Assembly (NCBI GenBank): GCA_934589705.1
Contig: CAKTOH010000006.1
Location: 55,645 to 119,644 of the forward strand
DNA: 64,000 nt
Source of the DNA: an uncultured Oscillospiraceae bacterium
GTDB taxonomy: Bacteria; Bacillota; Clostridia; Oscillospirales; Oscillospiraceae
Direction: 5' to 3'
The translations under genes and the position numbers were made by a program. Of the stretch, positions 39,831 to 49,357 are shown in pieces; within the stretch, counting starts at the first letter, position 1, and each line of letters begins with the position of its first letter. The notes beneath the pieces were generated by a model. The model saw nothing but the letters and a program-made list of their open reading frames with translations. It made no database searches and was not told the DNA's origin.

Positions 39831-42800
39831 TTAAGAATTGCAGAAGCCCCGGTAGCGGTCGATGAAGACCTTGCTCTGCTTCAGGCTGTCCACCCCGGCA
39901 GCCAGCTTCAGCCGCAGGGTAGGCTCCTTGGCGGCGGCCAGGAAGGTCACCCGGCTGCTGTAATCCGGGTCGGCGCACAGGGCGCTGACCGCCTCGAAGT
40001 TCAGGCTGGTCAGGGTGAAGAGCACGTCGCCGGCCTTCTGCTTGATGTCCTTGATGCTGACCTCCTTGGCCTTGGCCCGGAGCAGGGCAATGTCGATGAG
40101 GTTGAGAACCCCTCTCGGCGGCTCGCCGTACCGATCCACAATTTCGTCCAGCAGATCGTCCGCGTCCTCCTGGTTGCGGATGGCGGCCATCCGCCGGTAC
40201 AGATCCATCCGTTCCTCCCCCCGGGACACATAATTCTTGTCCACGTTGGCGGTGACGTTCAGATCGGCGGTGCACTCCGGCGCCTTGGGAGCGGCCCCCT
40301 GCTCTTCGAGAACCGCCTCATCCAGCAGCTTCAGATACATGTCATAGCCCACGCTCATCATGTGGCCGGACTGCTCGGAGCCCAGCAGATTGCCGGCGCC
40401 CCGGATTTCAAGATCCCGCATGGCGATCTTGAAGCCGGAGCCGAATTCGGCGAAATCCCGGATGGCACTCAGCCGCTTTTCCGCGATTTCCGTCAGATTC
40501 TTGTCCGGACGGTAGGTGAAGTAGGCGTAGGCGTGGCGGGTGGAGCGGCCAACCCGGCCCCGCAGCTGATGAAGCTGGCTCAGGCCGAACCGGTCGGCGT
40601 TTTCGATAATCAGGGTGTTGGCGTTGGGAATGTCCAGGCCGGTCTCAATGATGGTGGTGCACACCAGCACCTGAATGTCCCCGTCGGTCATGGCCTGCAT
40701 CACGTCTCCCAAAGCGTCCTCACCCATTTGACCGTGAGCCACGCCGATACGAAGACCTGGAATCCGCCGCTGTAAGCTGCTTGCGCACTGGTCGATGGTT
40801 TCCGTCCGGTTATGGAGGTAATAGACCTGACCGCCCCGCTCCACCTCCCGGCGGATGGCGTCGTCAATGACGGCGTTGTTGTGTTCCAGGACGAAGGTCT
40901 GCACCGGGTACCGGTCTGCGGGGGGCTCCTCAATGGTGGACATATCCCGGATACCGGACAGAGCCATATTCAGGGTTCTGGGAATGGGGGTGGCAGACAG
41001 GGTCAGCACGTCCACGCCCTTGGACATTTCTTTCAGACGCTCCTTGTGGGTCACGCCGAAGCGCTGCTCCTCATCGATGACCAGCAGCCCCAAGTCCTTG
41101 AACTGAACGCTTTTTTGCAGCAGCTTGTGGGTGCCGATGATCAGATCCACAGAGCCCGCCGCCAGATTACGCAGGGTTTGCTGCTGCTGTTTGGGGGTGC
41201 GGAACCGGCTGAGCACGTCAATATTCACCGGAAAGCCCCGGAACCGGGCTACGGCGGTGGTGTAGTGCTGCTGGGCAAGCACCGTGGTAGGCACGAGAAT
41301 GGCCACCTGCTTGCCGTCCATGACGGCTTTCATCACCGCCCGCAGAGCCACCTCCGTTTTGCCGAAGCCTACGTCGCCGCAGAGCAGCCGATCCATGGGG
41401 GTGGGGGACTCCATATCCCGCTTGATGTCGGCGATACAGCGCAGCTGATCGTCGGTTTCCGGGTAGGGGAAGTTGTCCTCGAATTCCTTCTGCCAGGGGG
41501 AGTCGGCGGCGAAGGCGAAGCCCGGCTGCCGCTTCCGGGCGGCGTAGAGCTGAATCAGCTCCCCGGCCATGTCCTTGGCGGCTTTTCTTGCCTTGGCCTT
41601 GGTCTTCTGCCAGGCATCGGAGCCGATTTTATTCAGCCGGACATTGCTGTCCTCGCTGCCGCCGCCGATGTATTTGCTCACCAGATCCAGCTGGGTGGCG
41701 GGGACGAACAGGGTGTCGCTGCCCTGGTAGGCGATTTTGATATAGTCCTTCACCGCGTTGTCCACTTTGATCTGCTCCATGGCCACGAACCGGCCGATGC
41801 CGTAGTTTTCGTGAACCACCAGATCGCCGGGGGTCAGATCGGTGAAGGCGCTGAGCTTCTGCCGGTTGGTGGAGCCGGTCTTCTTCCTGGGAGCGGCCTT
41901 TTTCTTGACTTCCCCACGGCTGAGAAGCTGGCCTTCGGTGAGAATGGCCAGATGGCTCAGGGGATACTCCATGCCGTAGGGCAGGCTGCCCTCGGTGAGC
42001 AGAATCTGTCCGGGACTCGGCAGGGTGGTCAAGGGAATACAGATGAAAGAGGACAGATTTTTGCCCCGGAGCATTTCCTGCAAAAGCTCCGCCCGCCGCC
42101 GGGTGCCGCAGAGCACCAGAGAGCCAAATTCCTGCTTCTGATAGTGCTGCAAATCGGAAGCGGCGGTGTCCAGATTGCCGCCGTAGCCCGGCAGCTGCTT
42201 GGCGGTCATGGGATACAGCTGTTTGGGCGGGCAATCCTCAGGATAGGAGGCTCCGCCGAAGGTATCGAAGAACAGCACCGTCTTGTTTTTCAGTCCGGCG
42301 CAGAAATCCTCCCACTGGCACACATAGTCGCAAAGCTCTCCGGCCACCAGACCGGCCTGCAGGAGACTGTCCAGCTGCATCCCCATCTCGTCACTGCGGC
42401 TCCGGGCGGCACGGTGCAGGCTCGATTGGTCGCAGAGCACCACCAGGGCGTTTTCCGGGATGTAGTCGGCAGCGGTGGCCATTTCCGGATAAATCAGAGC
42501 CATATACCGGTCGGAAGCCGGATTGTGCAGATTATTTTCGTATTTCTCTAAGTCCCGGCTGAGAGTGGTGACGAGAAGCTCGTTGACGTTTTTCCGCCGC
42601 TTCTGCCGGGCAATCAGATTTGTCAGGTCGCGGCACAGGCCGCTCAGCCCTCTGGGGTGGAGCCCAGGCTGGGTCTCGCCTACGGGCAGGACGGTGACGC
42701 ATTCCGTGTTTTCGTTCCGCCGCTGGGTCTGGGGGTCAAAATAGCCCATGGTATCCAGCTCATCGCCGAAGAACTCCGCCCGGATGGGCTGGTCGTTTGC

Positions 42801-43355
42801 CGGGGAGAAAATGTCCAGGATGCCGCCTCGGAGGGCAAACTGTCCCGGCCCTTCCACCATGCCGCAGCGGCTGTAGCCCGCGGACACCAGCCGGGCGGTC
42901 AGATCGTCCATGGAATATTCCTTGCCAATCTCCAGCCGGAAGGAAGCTTCCTTCAGGATTGCCGGGGGCATGGTGCGAAGGCTCATAGACTCCCAGCTCA
43001 TAATCTGCATGGGGGTGCGCCCCTGACACAGATCATAGAGCTGACGAAGCCGCTTTTGCTCCCAGGAGCGGGACACCACGGCGGCATCGTAGAGCGTCAG
43101 CTCCCGGCCGGGCAGAATCGGTACATCCGCTTCCAGAAAGCTCTTCAGCTCTTCCTGAAGCCGCCGGGCGGCAATGTCGTCCTGACACAGGAGCACCATA
43201 GGCCTACCCAGCTCCCGACAGAGCCCGGCTAAGATATGGCTGCGGTTTATTTGGCCGATGCCGGTGATGGCAACGTTTTCTCCCTGCCGGAGACTTTCCA
43301 GAGCCCCGGTGTACTCGGGCATTTTTTTCAGCAGGGAAAACAGCTGTTCAATCAT
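39831..43355 (-). CDS. mfd: Transcription-repair coupling factor
   Basis: A 1174-aa Mfd, normal length. It removes stalled RNA polymerase from lesions and recruits UvrA. Order of domains: UvrB-like N-terminal modules (about 1-340), RNA-polymerase-interacting CarD-like domain near 490-565 (DLVVHENYGIGRF), superfamily 2 helicase with Walker A GDVGFGKTEVAL and VIDEEQRFGV, the TRG/helicase C region (QLRGRVGRSTRHAYAY) and a C-terminal D7 domain. Start ATG 43355 after AGGTGAAG. uvrA and uvrB lie within 8 kb. Confidence 0.97.
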   Translation of the reverse strand: MIEQLFSLLKKMPEYTGALESLRQGENVAITGIGQINRSHILAGLCRELGRPMVLLCQDDIAARRLQEELKSFLEADVPILPGRELTLYDAAVVSRSWEQKRLRQLYDLCQGRTPMQIMSWESMSLRTMPPAILKEASFRLEIGKEYSMDDLTARLVSAGYSRCGMVEGPGQFALRGGILDIFSPANDQPIRAEFFGDELDTMGYFDPQTQRRNENTECVTVLPVGETQPGLHPRGLSGLCRDLTNLIARQKRRKNVNELLVTTLSRDLEKYENNLHNPASDRYMALIYPEMATAADYIPENALVVLCDQSSLHRAARSRSDEMGMQLDSLLQAGLVAGELCDYVCQWEDFCAGLKNKTVLFFDTFGGASYPEDCPPKQLYPMTAKQLPGYGGNLDTAASDLQHYQKQEFGSLVLCGTRRRAELLQEMLRGKNLSSFICIPLTTLPSPGQILLTEGSLPYGMEYPLSHLAILTEGQLLSRGEVKKKAAPRKKTGSTNRQKLSAFTDLTPGDLVVHENYGIGRFVAMEQIKVDNAVKDYIKIAYQGSDTLFVPATQLDLVSKYIGGGSEDSNVRLNKIGSDAWQKTKAKARKAAKDMAGELIQLYAARKRQPGFAFAADSPWQKEFEDNFPYPETDDQLRCIADIKRDMESPTPMDRLLCGDVGFGKTEVALRAVMKAVMDGKQVAILVPTTVLAQQHYTTAVARFRGFPVNIDVLSRFRTPKQQQQTLRNLAAGSVDLIIGTHKLLQKSVQFKDLGLLVIDEEQRFGVTHKERLKEMSKGVDVLTLSATPIPRTLNMALSGIRDMSTIEEPPADRYPVQTFVLEHNNAVIDDAIRREVERGGQVYYLHNRTETIDQCASSLQRRIPGLRIGVAHGQMGEDALGDVMQAMTDGDIQVLVCTTIIETGLDIPNANTLIIENADRFGLSQLHQLRGRVGRSTRHAYAYFTYRPDKNLTEIAEKRLSAIRDFAEFGSGFKIAMRDLEIRGAGNLLGSEQSGHMMSVGYDMYLKLLDEAVLEEQGAAPKAPECTADLNVTANVDKNYVSRGEERMDLYRRMAAIRNQEDADDLLDEIVDRYGEPPRGVLNLIDIALLRAKAKEVSIKDIKQKAGDVLFTLTSLNFEAVSALCADPDYSSRVTFLAAAKEPTLRLKLAAGVDSLKQSKVFIDRYRGFCNS

Positions 43356-43441
43356 TTCTTCACCTCATTTTTCGGAACGCGGCAACGCGGAAAGAGAAGT
43401 TTCTTCTCTTTCCGTCAGTAACGCAAAACATATGTTGAAAG

Positions 43442-43477
43442 GTGTCATTGCGAACCAGTGCTCACACTGGTGTGGCC
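43442..43477. repeat. Dispersed palindromic repeat E
   Basis: TGTCATTGCGAACCAGTG, a short loop, then CACTGGTGTGGCC; the end is changed from GGCAATCC to GGCCCTTT. It lies in the 307-bp space between pth and mfd, filled by repeats E and D. Confidence 0.7.
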
Positions 43478-43540
43478 CTTTCCAAGGATTCCCTCTGGTC
43501 ACAATCCCCTGGTTGAATGGTAAAATTTTCACGATAAAAG

Positions 43541-43629
43541 TGTAGGGGCGGCCATTGGCCGCCCGAAAAGGAGCGGTTTTGCAGACAATAAATTGCGAAA
43601 TTCGCGGGCGGCCAATGGCCGCCCCTACA
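43541..43629. repeat. Repeat D, 89 bp with 25-bp perfect terminal inverted repeats
   Basis: Left end TGTAGGGGCGGCCATTGGCC continuing to 43565, right end its exact complement (43605-43629). Each end is itself palindromic around GGCGGCCATTGGCCGCC. A single end occurs at 7736-7758. Confidence 0.75.
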
Positions 43630-43662
43630 TTCCATTTCGGGGAAATGAATTCATTTATGGGG

Positions 43663-44259
43663 TCAGGGATGGGAGCCGTTGAAGCGGTTGGCGGCCTCGG
43701 ATACTCCCTTGTCGATGATAGCAAGCGCAGCCTGACCGGCGTTTTCCAGGGACACGGTCATGGCCTTTTCGTCCAGAGCCGAAAAGGAACCCAGCACCCA
43801 ATCCGCCAGGTCGTAATCCGGGTTTGGCTTGGCGCCAACGCCGATTTTCACCCGGGGGAAGTCCTGGCTGCCCAGCTCCTGGATGATGGATTTGATGCCG
43901 TTGTGGCCTCCGGCAGAACCCTCTGCCCGAACCCGCAGCCGTCCGGGAGCCAGGGAGATATCGTCAAACAGGACGATGATCCGCTGGGGCGGAATTTTGA
44001 AGAAGGCGGACAGCTGCACCACGGACTTGCCGGACAGATTCATATAGGTCTGGGGCTTGAGAAGGTACAGCTTGATGCCGTTGTAGGTTGTCTGGGTGTA
44101 AAGTCCCTGGAATTTCAGCTTATCCACCTTCACATTCAGGGCTTGCGCCAGACGATCCAGGGCCCGGAAGCCGCAGTTGTGCCGGGAACGTTCATATTCC
44201 TTACCGGGATTGCCCAGGCCAACGATGAGCCAGGCATCCTGGGGTGTGCTTTTGAACAT
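43663..44259 (-). CDS. pth: Peptidyl-tRNA hydrolase
   Basis: A 198-aa Pth that frees tRNA from peptidyl-tRNA dropped by stalled ribosomes. The family motif GLGNPGKEYERSRHNCGF carries the catalytic histidine (about H28). LKPQTYMNLSG and FDDISLAPGRLRVR with GSAGGHNGIKSI follow, all in the usual order. Start ATG 44259 follows AGGAGC. It is separated from mfd by repeats, although pth-mfd pairing is common in Firmicutes. Confidence 0.96.
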   Translation of the reverse strand: MFKSTPQDAWLIVGLGNPGKEYERSRHNCGFRALDRLAQALNVKVDKLKFQGLYTQTTYNGIKLYLLKPQTYMNLSGKSVVQLSAFFKIPPQRIIVLFDDISLAPGRLRVRAEGSAGGHNGIKSIIQELGSQDFPRVKIGVGAKPNPDYDLADWVLGSFSALDEKAMTVSLENAGQAALAIIDKGVSEAANRFNGSHP

Positions 44260-44294
44260 AGTTTATGCTCCTATAATCTTTATGATTTCCGGTT

Positions 44295-44324
44295 ATTATA
44301 CCACGGAAAACGGAAGAAAGGCAA
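44295..44324 (-). promoter_or_regulatory. Predicted promoter of pth
   Basis: On the minus strand TTGCCT (44324-44319), 18-bp spacer, TATAAT (44300-44295). Confidence 0.5.
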
Positions 44325-44401
44325 TATCTGTTTCAAACAAAAAAACCATGGGAATCCCATTCCTTTCTGTATGGTAAACGAAATTTTGTTTGAAAAACAT
44401 C

Positions 44402-44430
44402 TTGAGACTTTTCACTATCTGTGATATACT
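44402..44430 (+). promoter_or_regulatory. Promoter of uvrA
   Basis: TTGAGA (44402-44407), 17-bp spacer, TATACT (44425-44430). No LexA-type box was noticed. Confidence 0.65.
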
Positions 44431-44466
44431 GAAAGGCACGAATCCTGACAAGAATAGGAGTAAGCT

Positions 44467-47289
44467 ATGAACGACACGATCCGCATTCAGGGCGCTCGGG
44501 AGAACAACCTGAAAAACGTGAATTTGACCATTCCCAGAGACAAGCTGGTGGTGTTTACCGGCCTTTCCGGCTCCGGAAAATCCAGCCTTGCCTTTGATAC
44601 CATCTATGCCGAAGGCCAGCGCCGGTATGTGGAGAGCCTGAGCTCCTACGCCCGGCAGTTCCTGGGTCAGATGGATAAGCCGGATGTGGATTCCATTGAC
44701 GGTCTGTCTCCGGCCATTTCCATTGACCAGAAGACCACCTCCAAGAATCCCCGCTCCACCGTGGGCACGGTGACGGAAATCTACGATTATCTGCGCCTTC
44801 TGTGGGCGCGGGTTGGCGTGCCCCACTGCCCTAAGTGCGGCAAGGAAATCCGCCGTCAGACCATCGACCAGATCGTAGACCGGGTGGAGGCTCTGGGGGA
44901 GGGAACCCGTTTCCTGGTGCTGTCCCCCATCATCCGGGGGAAAAAGGGCGAGCATAAGAAGGTCTTCGAGGACGCCAAGAAGTCCGGCTTCGCCCGGGTA
45001 CGGGTGGACGGCATCCAGTACGACCTGACCGAGGAAATCCCCTGCGAGAAGAACAAAAAGCACACCATCGAGCTGGTGGTTGACCGGCTGGTGCTGAAAG
45101 AAGGCCTGCGCCGCCGGCTGACGGACTCCATCGAGACCGCCTGCAATCATTCCGGGGGCCTTGTCACCATCGAGCTGCCCAAAACCGGGGAGGAGCTGAG
45201 CTTTTCTCAGAACTACGCCTGCGAGGACTGCGGCATCAGCCTGACGGAGCTGGAGCCGAGGATGTTCTCCTTCAACAATCCCAGCGGCGCCTGCCCCAGC
45301 TGCATGGGTCTGGGCTTCCGGCTGGTGGCGGATGAGGATCTGGTGATTCCCGACCGGGACAAGTCCATTCTGGACGGAGCCATTCAGGCCTCCGGCTGGT
45401 CCAGTGCCCGGACGGATTCCGTGTTCCGGATGTATTTTGAGGCGCTGGCTCAGAAGTACCACTTCTCCCTGTCCGTTCCCGTGAAGGAGCTGCCCGACGA
45501 GGCCATGCAGGTGATTCTCTACGGCACCGGCGGGGAAAAGCTGCGGATGACTTACAACCGGGGCAACGGCATGGGGGTGCTGGAGCAGCCCTTTGAGGGC
45601 ATTCTGAACAACATCTCCCGGCGGTTCCGGGAGACCCAGTCCGATGCCGCCCGGAAGGAGCTGGAGGAGTGCATGTCCAGCGCGCCATGTCCCCAGTGCG
45701 GCGGCAACCGGCTGTCGGACATTGCCCGGGCGGTGACGGTGGGGGGTCTGGGCATCATGGACTTCTGCGCCCTGAGCATCGAAAAAGAGCTGAAATTCAT
45801 GAAGGACCTCCGTTTGGAGGGAAATATGGCGGTGATTGCCCAGCAGATCGTGAAGGAAATCCGCTCCCGGCTGCAATTTCTGTCGGACGTAGGCCTGGGC
45901 TATCTGACCCTGGCCCGTTCCTCCGGCACCCTGTCCGGCGGCGAAAGCCAGCGAATCCGGCTGGCCACCCAGATCGGTTCCTCCCTGATGGGGGTGCTGT
46001 ATATTCTGGACGAGCCCTCCATCGGTCTGCATCAGCGGGACAACGACAAGCTGCTGGAAACCCTGAAGCATCTGCGGGACATCGGCAACACCCTGATCGT
46101 GGTGGAACACGATGAGGACACCATGCGTGCGGCGGACTTTATCGTAGACGTAGGCCCCGGGGCGGGAAGCCACGGCGGCGAGATCGTGGCCGCGGGCACG
46201 GTGGATGAGATCATCGCCTGCCCCCGTTCCATTACCGGCCAGTATTTGTCCGGGGTGAAGAAGATTCCTGTGCCCACCACCCGACGGGTCGGAAACGGGC
46301 AACACCTGACCGTCCGGGGAGCCTCGGAGAACAACCTGAAGAACGTGGATGTGGAGATTCCCCTGGGTACCTTCACCTGCGTCACCGGCGTGTCCGGCTC
46401 CGGCAAGTCCAGTCTGGTCAACGAGGTGCTGAATAAGACCCTGCTTGCCAAGCTGAACCACGCCCGTACCCGCCCCGGTGCCTGCCGGTGCGTGGAGGGC
46501 ATGGACCAGTTGGACAAGGTCATCGACATCGATCAAAGCCCCATCGGCAGAACTCCCCGTTCCAATCCGGCCACCTATACAGGCCTCTTCAACGATATCC
46601 GGGACTTGTTCGCCTCCACCAACGATGCGAAAATCCGGGGCTACGGCCCGGGGCGGTTCAGCTTCAACGTCAAGGGCGGACGGTGCGAGGCCTGCTCCGG
46701 CGACGGCCTGGTGAAAATTGAAATGCACTTCCTGGCGGATGTGTACGTTCCCTGCGAGGTCTGCCACGGCGCCCGTTATAACCGGGAGACCCTGGAAGTC
46801 CAGTATAAGGGGAAAAATATTGCCCAAGTGCTGGACATGACCGCTGAGGAAGCGGTGGATTTCTTCGAGAATCTGCCGAAAATCCGCAGAAAGGCACAGA
46901 CTTTGGTGGAGGTTGGTCTGGGCTATGTGAAGCTGGGCCAGTCCAGCACCACCCTGTCCGGCGGCGAGGCGCAGCGGGTGAAGCTGGCAACGGAGCTGGC
47001 ACGGGTGTCTACAGGCCGAACCATCTATATTCTGGACGAGCCTACCACAGGCCTTCACGCGGCGGACGTGCACAAGCTCATCGAGGTTTTGCAGCGGCTT
47101 GTGGACGCGGGGAACACGGTGCTGGTCATCGAGCACAATCTGGACGTGATCAAAACCGCCGACCATATCATCGACCTGGGCCCGGAGGGCGGCGACGGCG
47201 GCGGCTACATCGTGGCCACCGGCACTCCGGAGGAGGTCGCCCAGATTCCCGAAAGCTACACCGGCCAGTATCTGAAAAAGTACCTGTAA
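44467..47289 (+). CDS. uvrA: Excinuclease ABC subunit A
   Basis: A 940-aa UvrA, normal length: the damage-sensing ABC ATPase of nucleotide excision repair. Two ABC units are visible, with Walker A motifs [14 protein letters not shown] and [13 protein letters not shown], signatures [13 protein letters not shown] and [13 protein letters not shown], and zinc modules CPKCGK, CEDCG with CPSC, and CEACSGDG with CEVCHG. RBS AGGAG before ATG 44467. Monocistronic. Confidence 0.98.
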   Translation: MNDTIRIQGARENNLKNVNLTIPRDKLVVFTGLSGSGKSSLAFDTIYAEGQRRYVESLSSYARQFLGQMDKPDVDSIDGLSPAISIDQKTTSKNPRSTVGTVTEIYDYLRLLWARVGVPHCPKCGKEIRRQTIDQIVDRVEALGEGTRFLVLSPIIRGKKGEHKKVFEDAKKSGFARVRVDGIQYDLTEEIPCEKNKKHTIELVVDRLVLKEGLRRRLTDSIETACNHSGGLVTIELPKTGEELSFSQNYACEDCGISLTELEPRMFSFNNPSGACPSCMGLGFRLVADEDLVIPDRDKSILDGAIQASGWSSARTDSVFRMYFEALAQKYHFSLSVPVKELPDEAMQVILYGTGGEKLRMTYNRGNGMGVLEQPFEGILNNISRRFRETQSDAARKELEECMSSAPCPQCGGNRLSDIARAVTVGGLGIMDFCALSIEKELKFMKDLRLEGNMAVIAQQIVKEIRSRLQFLSDVGLGYLTLARSSGTLSGGESQRIRLATQIGSSLMGVLYILDEPSIGLHQRDNDKLLETLKHLRDIGNTLIVVEHDEDTMRAADFIVDVGPGAGSHGGEIVAAGTVDEIIACPRSITGQYLSGVKKIPVPTTRRVGNGQHLTVRGASENNLKNVDVEIPLGTFTCVTGVSGSGKSSLVNEVLNKTLLAKLNHARTRPGACRCVEGMDQLDKVIDIDQSPIGRTPRSNPATYTGLFNDIRDLFASTNDAKIRGYGPGRFSFNVKGGRCEACSGDGLVKIEMHFLADVYVPCEVCHGARYNRETLEVQYKGKNIAQVLDMTAEEAVDFFENLPKIRRKAQTLVEVGLGYVKLGQSSTTLSGGEAQRVKLATELARVSTGRTIYILDEPTTGLHAADVHKLIEVLQRLVDAGNTVLVIEHNLDVIKTADHIIDLGPEGGDGGGYIVATGTPEEVAQIPESYTGQYLKKYL

Positions 47290-47309
47290 AATGTTTGTAG
47301 AAGCGAAAA

Positions 47310-47400
47310 AGGCTCCCCTTGCTGATCAAGGGGAGCTGGCAAAAATCTTTGATTTTTGACTGAGGGGATCAGAACTCACATTTTTCTGAGTAGATAAATG
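47310..47400. repeat. Composite dispersed repeat F module
   Basis: GGCTCCCCTTGCTGATCAAGGGGAGC hairpin (26 bases, positions 47310-47335 approximately), CAAAAATCTTTGATTTTTG, then GACTGAGGGGATCAGAACTC, as in 3406-3550. It may double as the uvrA terminator. Confidence 0.6.
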
Positions 47401-47479
47401 TTATCGACAGGCACAGCGGGTCGATGAGGGCATCGACCCCTACCAGGGTCTATCTGACCGTGTATGATGCCGTGCAACC

Positions 47480-48529
47480 TCAGATTTCCTTTTTATAAAG
47501 CGAAACCGGCAGGCAGTCAGAAAGCTCCGTCAGGGCATGATCCCGCTCTCCGGCGTAGTCGATGCGCATGGTGGGGGAACGAAGCACCTCGGCTTTTTCC
47601 CGGCGCAGGGCGACGGTTATGGTCACCCGGGTACCCCAGCCTTCCGGCTGGTCGATGAGCACCGCGCCGCCGTGAGCGGCCGCCGCCGAGCGCACCAGCA
47701 CCATGCCCAGCCCTAGCCCGAACCGACTGTCCTCAATGCCCGGCTGGCGCAGATACCGGCTGAAAAGATTCCCCTGAATCTCCTGGGCGATGCCGGGGCC
47801 GCTGTCCCATACGCTCAGCCGCAGAGACGTTCCTCCTGTGAAGAGCGTGACTCGGACGGTGCCGCCCTGGGGAGTGAACTTGAAAGCGTTGGACAGCAGA
47901 TTCAGCACTGCCCGCTCCAGAAGTTCCCGGTCGGCAAGACACAGAAGGGGCTTGGACAGTCCCTGATATTCCAGGCGGATTCCGGCGGCCTGGGCAAAAA
48001 CAGCGGTTTTCTCGAATAATTCATCAAAAAACGCGGTTAAATCCGCCGTTTCCATCCGGGCATTTCCCGGGGTGCGGCCTGCGTCGGACATATTTCCCAC
48101 CAGACGAAGCAGCTGGTACAGCCCCCGATTCAGGGCGGCTGCCTGGGGATTGTTTTCCTCGCGCATTGTCTGAACCCCGTGCATGACCGCTGACAGGGGA
48201 GCGCGAAGCTCCCGGGCGGCCAGGGACAGCGCCTGTAAGGCGGTATCTCCGGCGTCCGCATCCAGGATGAACACGTCCGCATCGCCGTCCTTCGTCACGC
48301 AGCCGTGAAAGGCCATGCCGGATAGGGTCAGCTGTACATACAGACATCCGGTCTGAAAGTTCCGGTAGCTTTCCAGCCCGGAGGTGATGAGCGGCCCGAT
48401 GTCCATGCCCGGCTCCAGCAGCAAACCCTGGGCAGCGGCATTGACCTGGGTAATCCGACCCTCTTCCACATAGAAGCCCGGGCGGATCAGCAGATTCAGC
48501 CAATCCCGCAGTTCTTTGTTCTTCTCCAT
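47480..48529 (-). CDS. Sensor-histidine-kinase-like protein lacking the phospho-acceptor histidine
   Basis: A 349-aa soluble protein with no membrane segment. The N-terminal 95 residues look PAS-like. The dimerisation region reads SLAARELRAPLSAVMHG, where kinases have SHELRTPL: the histidine is Arg106. The ATPase part is intact, with N box LLSNAFKFTPQGG, G1 WDSGPGIAQEI and G2 FGLGLGMVLVRS. No response regulator is adjacent. It may bind ATP and regulate by contact, or be phosphorylated elsewhere. GGGAGG five bases before ATG 48529 is better than the in-frame ATG at 48547. Confidence 0.75.
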   Translation of the reverse strand: MEKNKELRDWLNLLIRPGFYVEEGRITQVNAAAQGLLLEPGMDIGPLITSGLESYRNFQTGCLYVQLTLSGMAFHGCVTKDGDADVFILDADAGDTALQALSLAARELRAPLSAVMHGVQTMREENNPQAAALNRGLYQLLRLVGNMSDAGRTPGNARMETADLTAFFDELFEKTAVFAQAAGIRLEYQGLSKPLLCLADRELLERAVLNLLSNAFKFTPQGGTVRVTLFTGGTSLRLSVWDSGPGIAQEIQGNLFSRYLRQPGIEDSRFGLGLGMVLVRSAAAAHGGAVLIDQPEGWGTRVTITVALRREKAEVLRSPTMRIDYAGERDHALTELSDCLPVSLYKKEI

Positions 48530-48644
48530 AATGCCCTCCCAATCCACTTCCAGTTTGCGCAGTATTTTCGAAAACTTACCCGGCGCAATTCGACAGTATC
48601 CTTATCATAGCGGGAAATGACCAAAATAGCAAGGGGGATTTTTT

Positions 48645-49346
48645 ATGGCAAATCCGTCAACCCATAAGGGTCACCGGGAACGACTGAAAAATCGGTTTCT
48701 CGGTACAGGTCTGGACAGCTTTACGGACGTGCAGGCCTTGGAGCTGCTGCTGTTCTACGCCATCCCCATGAAGGACACCAATCCCATTGCCCACGCTCTT
48801 CTGAACCGGTTCGGCAGCCTTTCCCAGGTGCTGGACGCGCCGGTGGAGGAGCTGAAGAAGGTGCCGGGAATCAGTGACCACGCGGCAGTGCTTCTGCATT
48901 TGACCACGGAGCTGGCCAGGTTCTATCAGGTGGACAGCGCCCAGCGGGTGGAGGTGCTTACTTCATTAGATGCCTGCGGCGCTTATTTGGTGCCTCGGTT
49001 CTTCGGCCGGAAGGTGGAGACGGTGTTCCTCCTTTGCCTGGATGCCAAGTGCAAGGTGCTCTGCTGCCGCCAGATCGGGGAGGGGAGCGTGAATGCCGCC
49101 AGCATTTCCGTGCGCAAGGTGGTGGAAACGGCCCTGAATGCCAACGCCACCTCGGTGGTGCTGGCCCACAATCACCCCAGCGGTGTGGCTCTGCCCTCGG
49201 CGGACGATGTCCAGACCACTCAGCGGATTGCCCAGGCGCTTCACGCGGTGGACATTGTGCTGATCGATCACATTGTGGTTGCCGAGGGAGACTACATTTC
49301 CATGGTGCAGTCCGGCTATTCCTTTGAGCCGGGTCTGCTGCCCTGA
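48645..49346 (+). CDS. radC: RadC-family JAB-domain protein
   Basis: A 233-aa RadC. Residues 1-95 include a helix-hairpin-helix region ([16 protein letters not shown]); the JAB/MPN metalloprotease-like domain follows, with the metal motif [15 protein letters not shown]. The name DNA repair protein is historical and the true role is unsettled. RBS AGGGGG before ATG 48645. uvrB begins 12 bp after its stop, so the two are probably one operon. Confidence 0.93.
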   Translation: MANPSTHKGHRERLKNRFLGTGLDSFTDVQALELLLFYAIPMKDTNPIAHALLNRFGSLSQVLDAPVEELKKVPGISDHAAVLLHLTTELARFYQVDSAQRVEVLTSLDACGAYLVPRFFGRKVETVFLLCLDAKCKVLCCRQIGEGSVNAASISVRKVVETALNANATSVVLAHNHPSGVALPSADDVQTTQRIAQALHAVDIVLIDHIVVAEGDYISMVQSGYSFEPGLLP

Positions 49347-49357
49347 GGAGGTACAAT

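Noticed and set aside
44296-47166. 956-codon minus-strand frame opposite uvrA
   Set aside because: Shadow frame with no family features; uvrA has all expected motifs.
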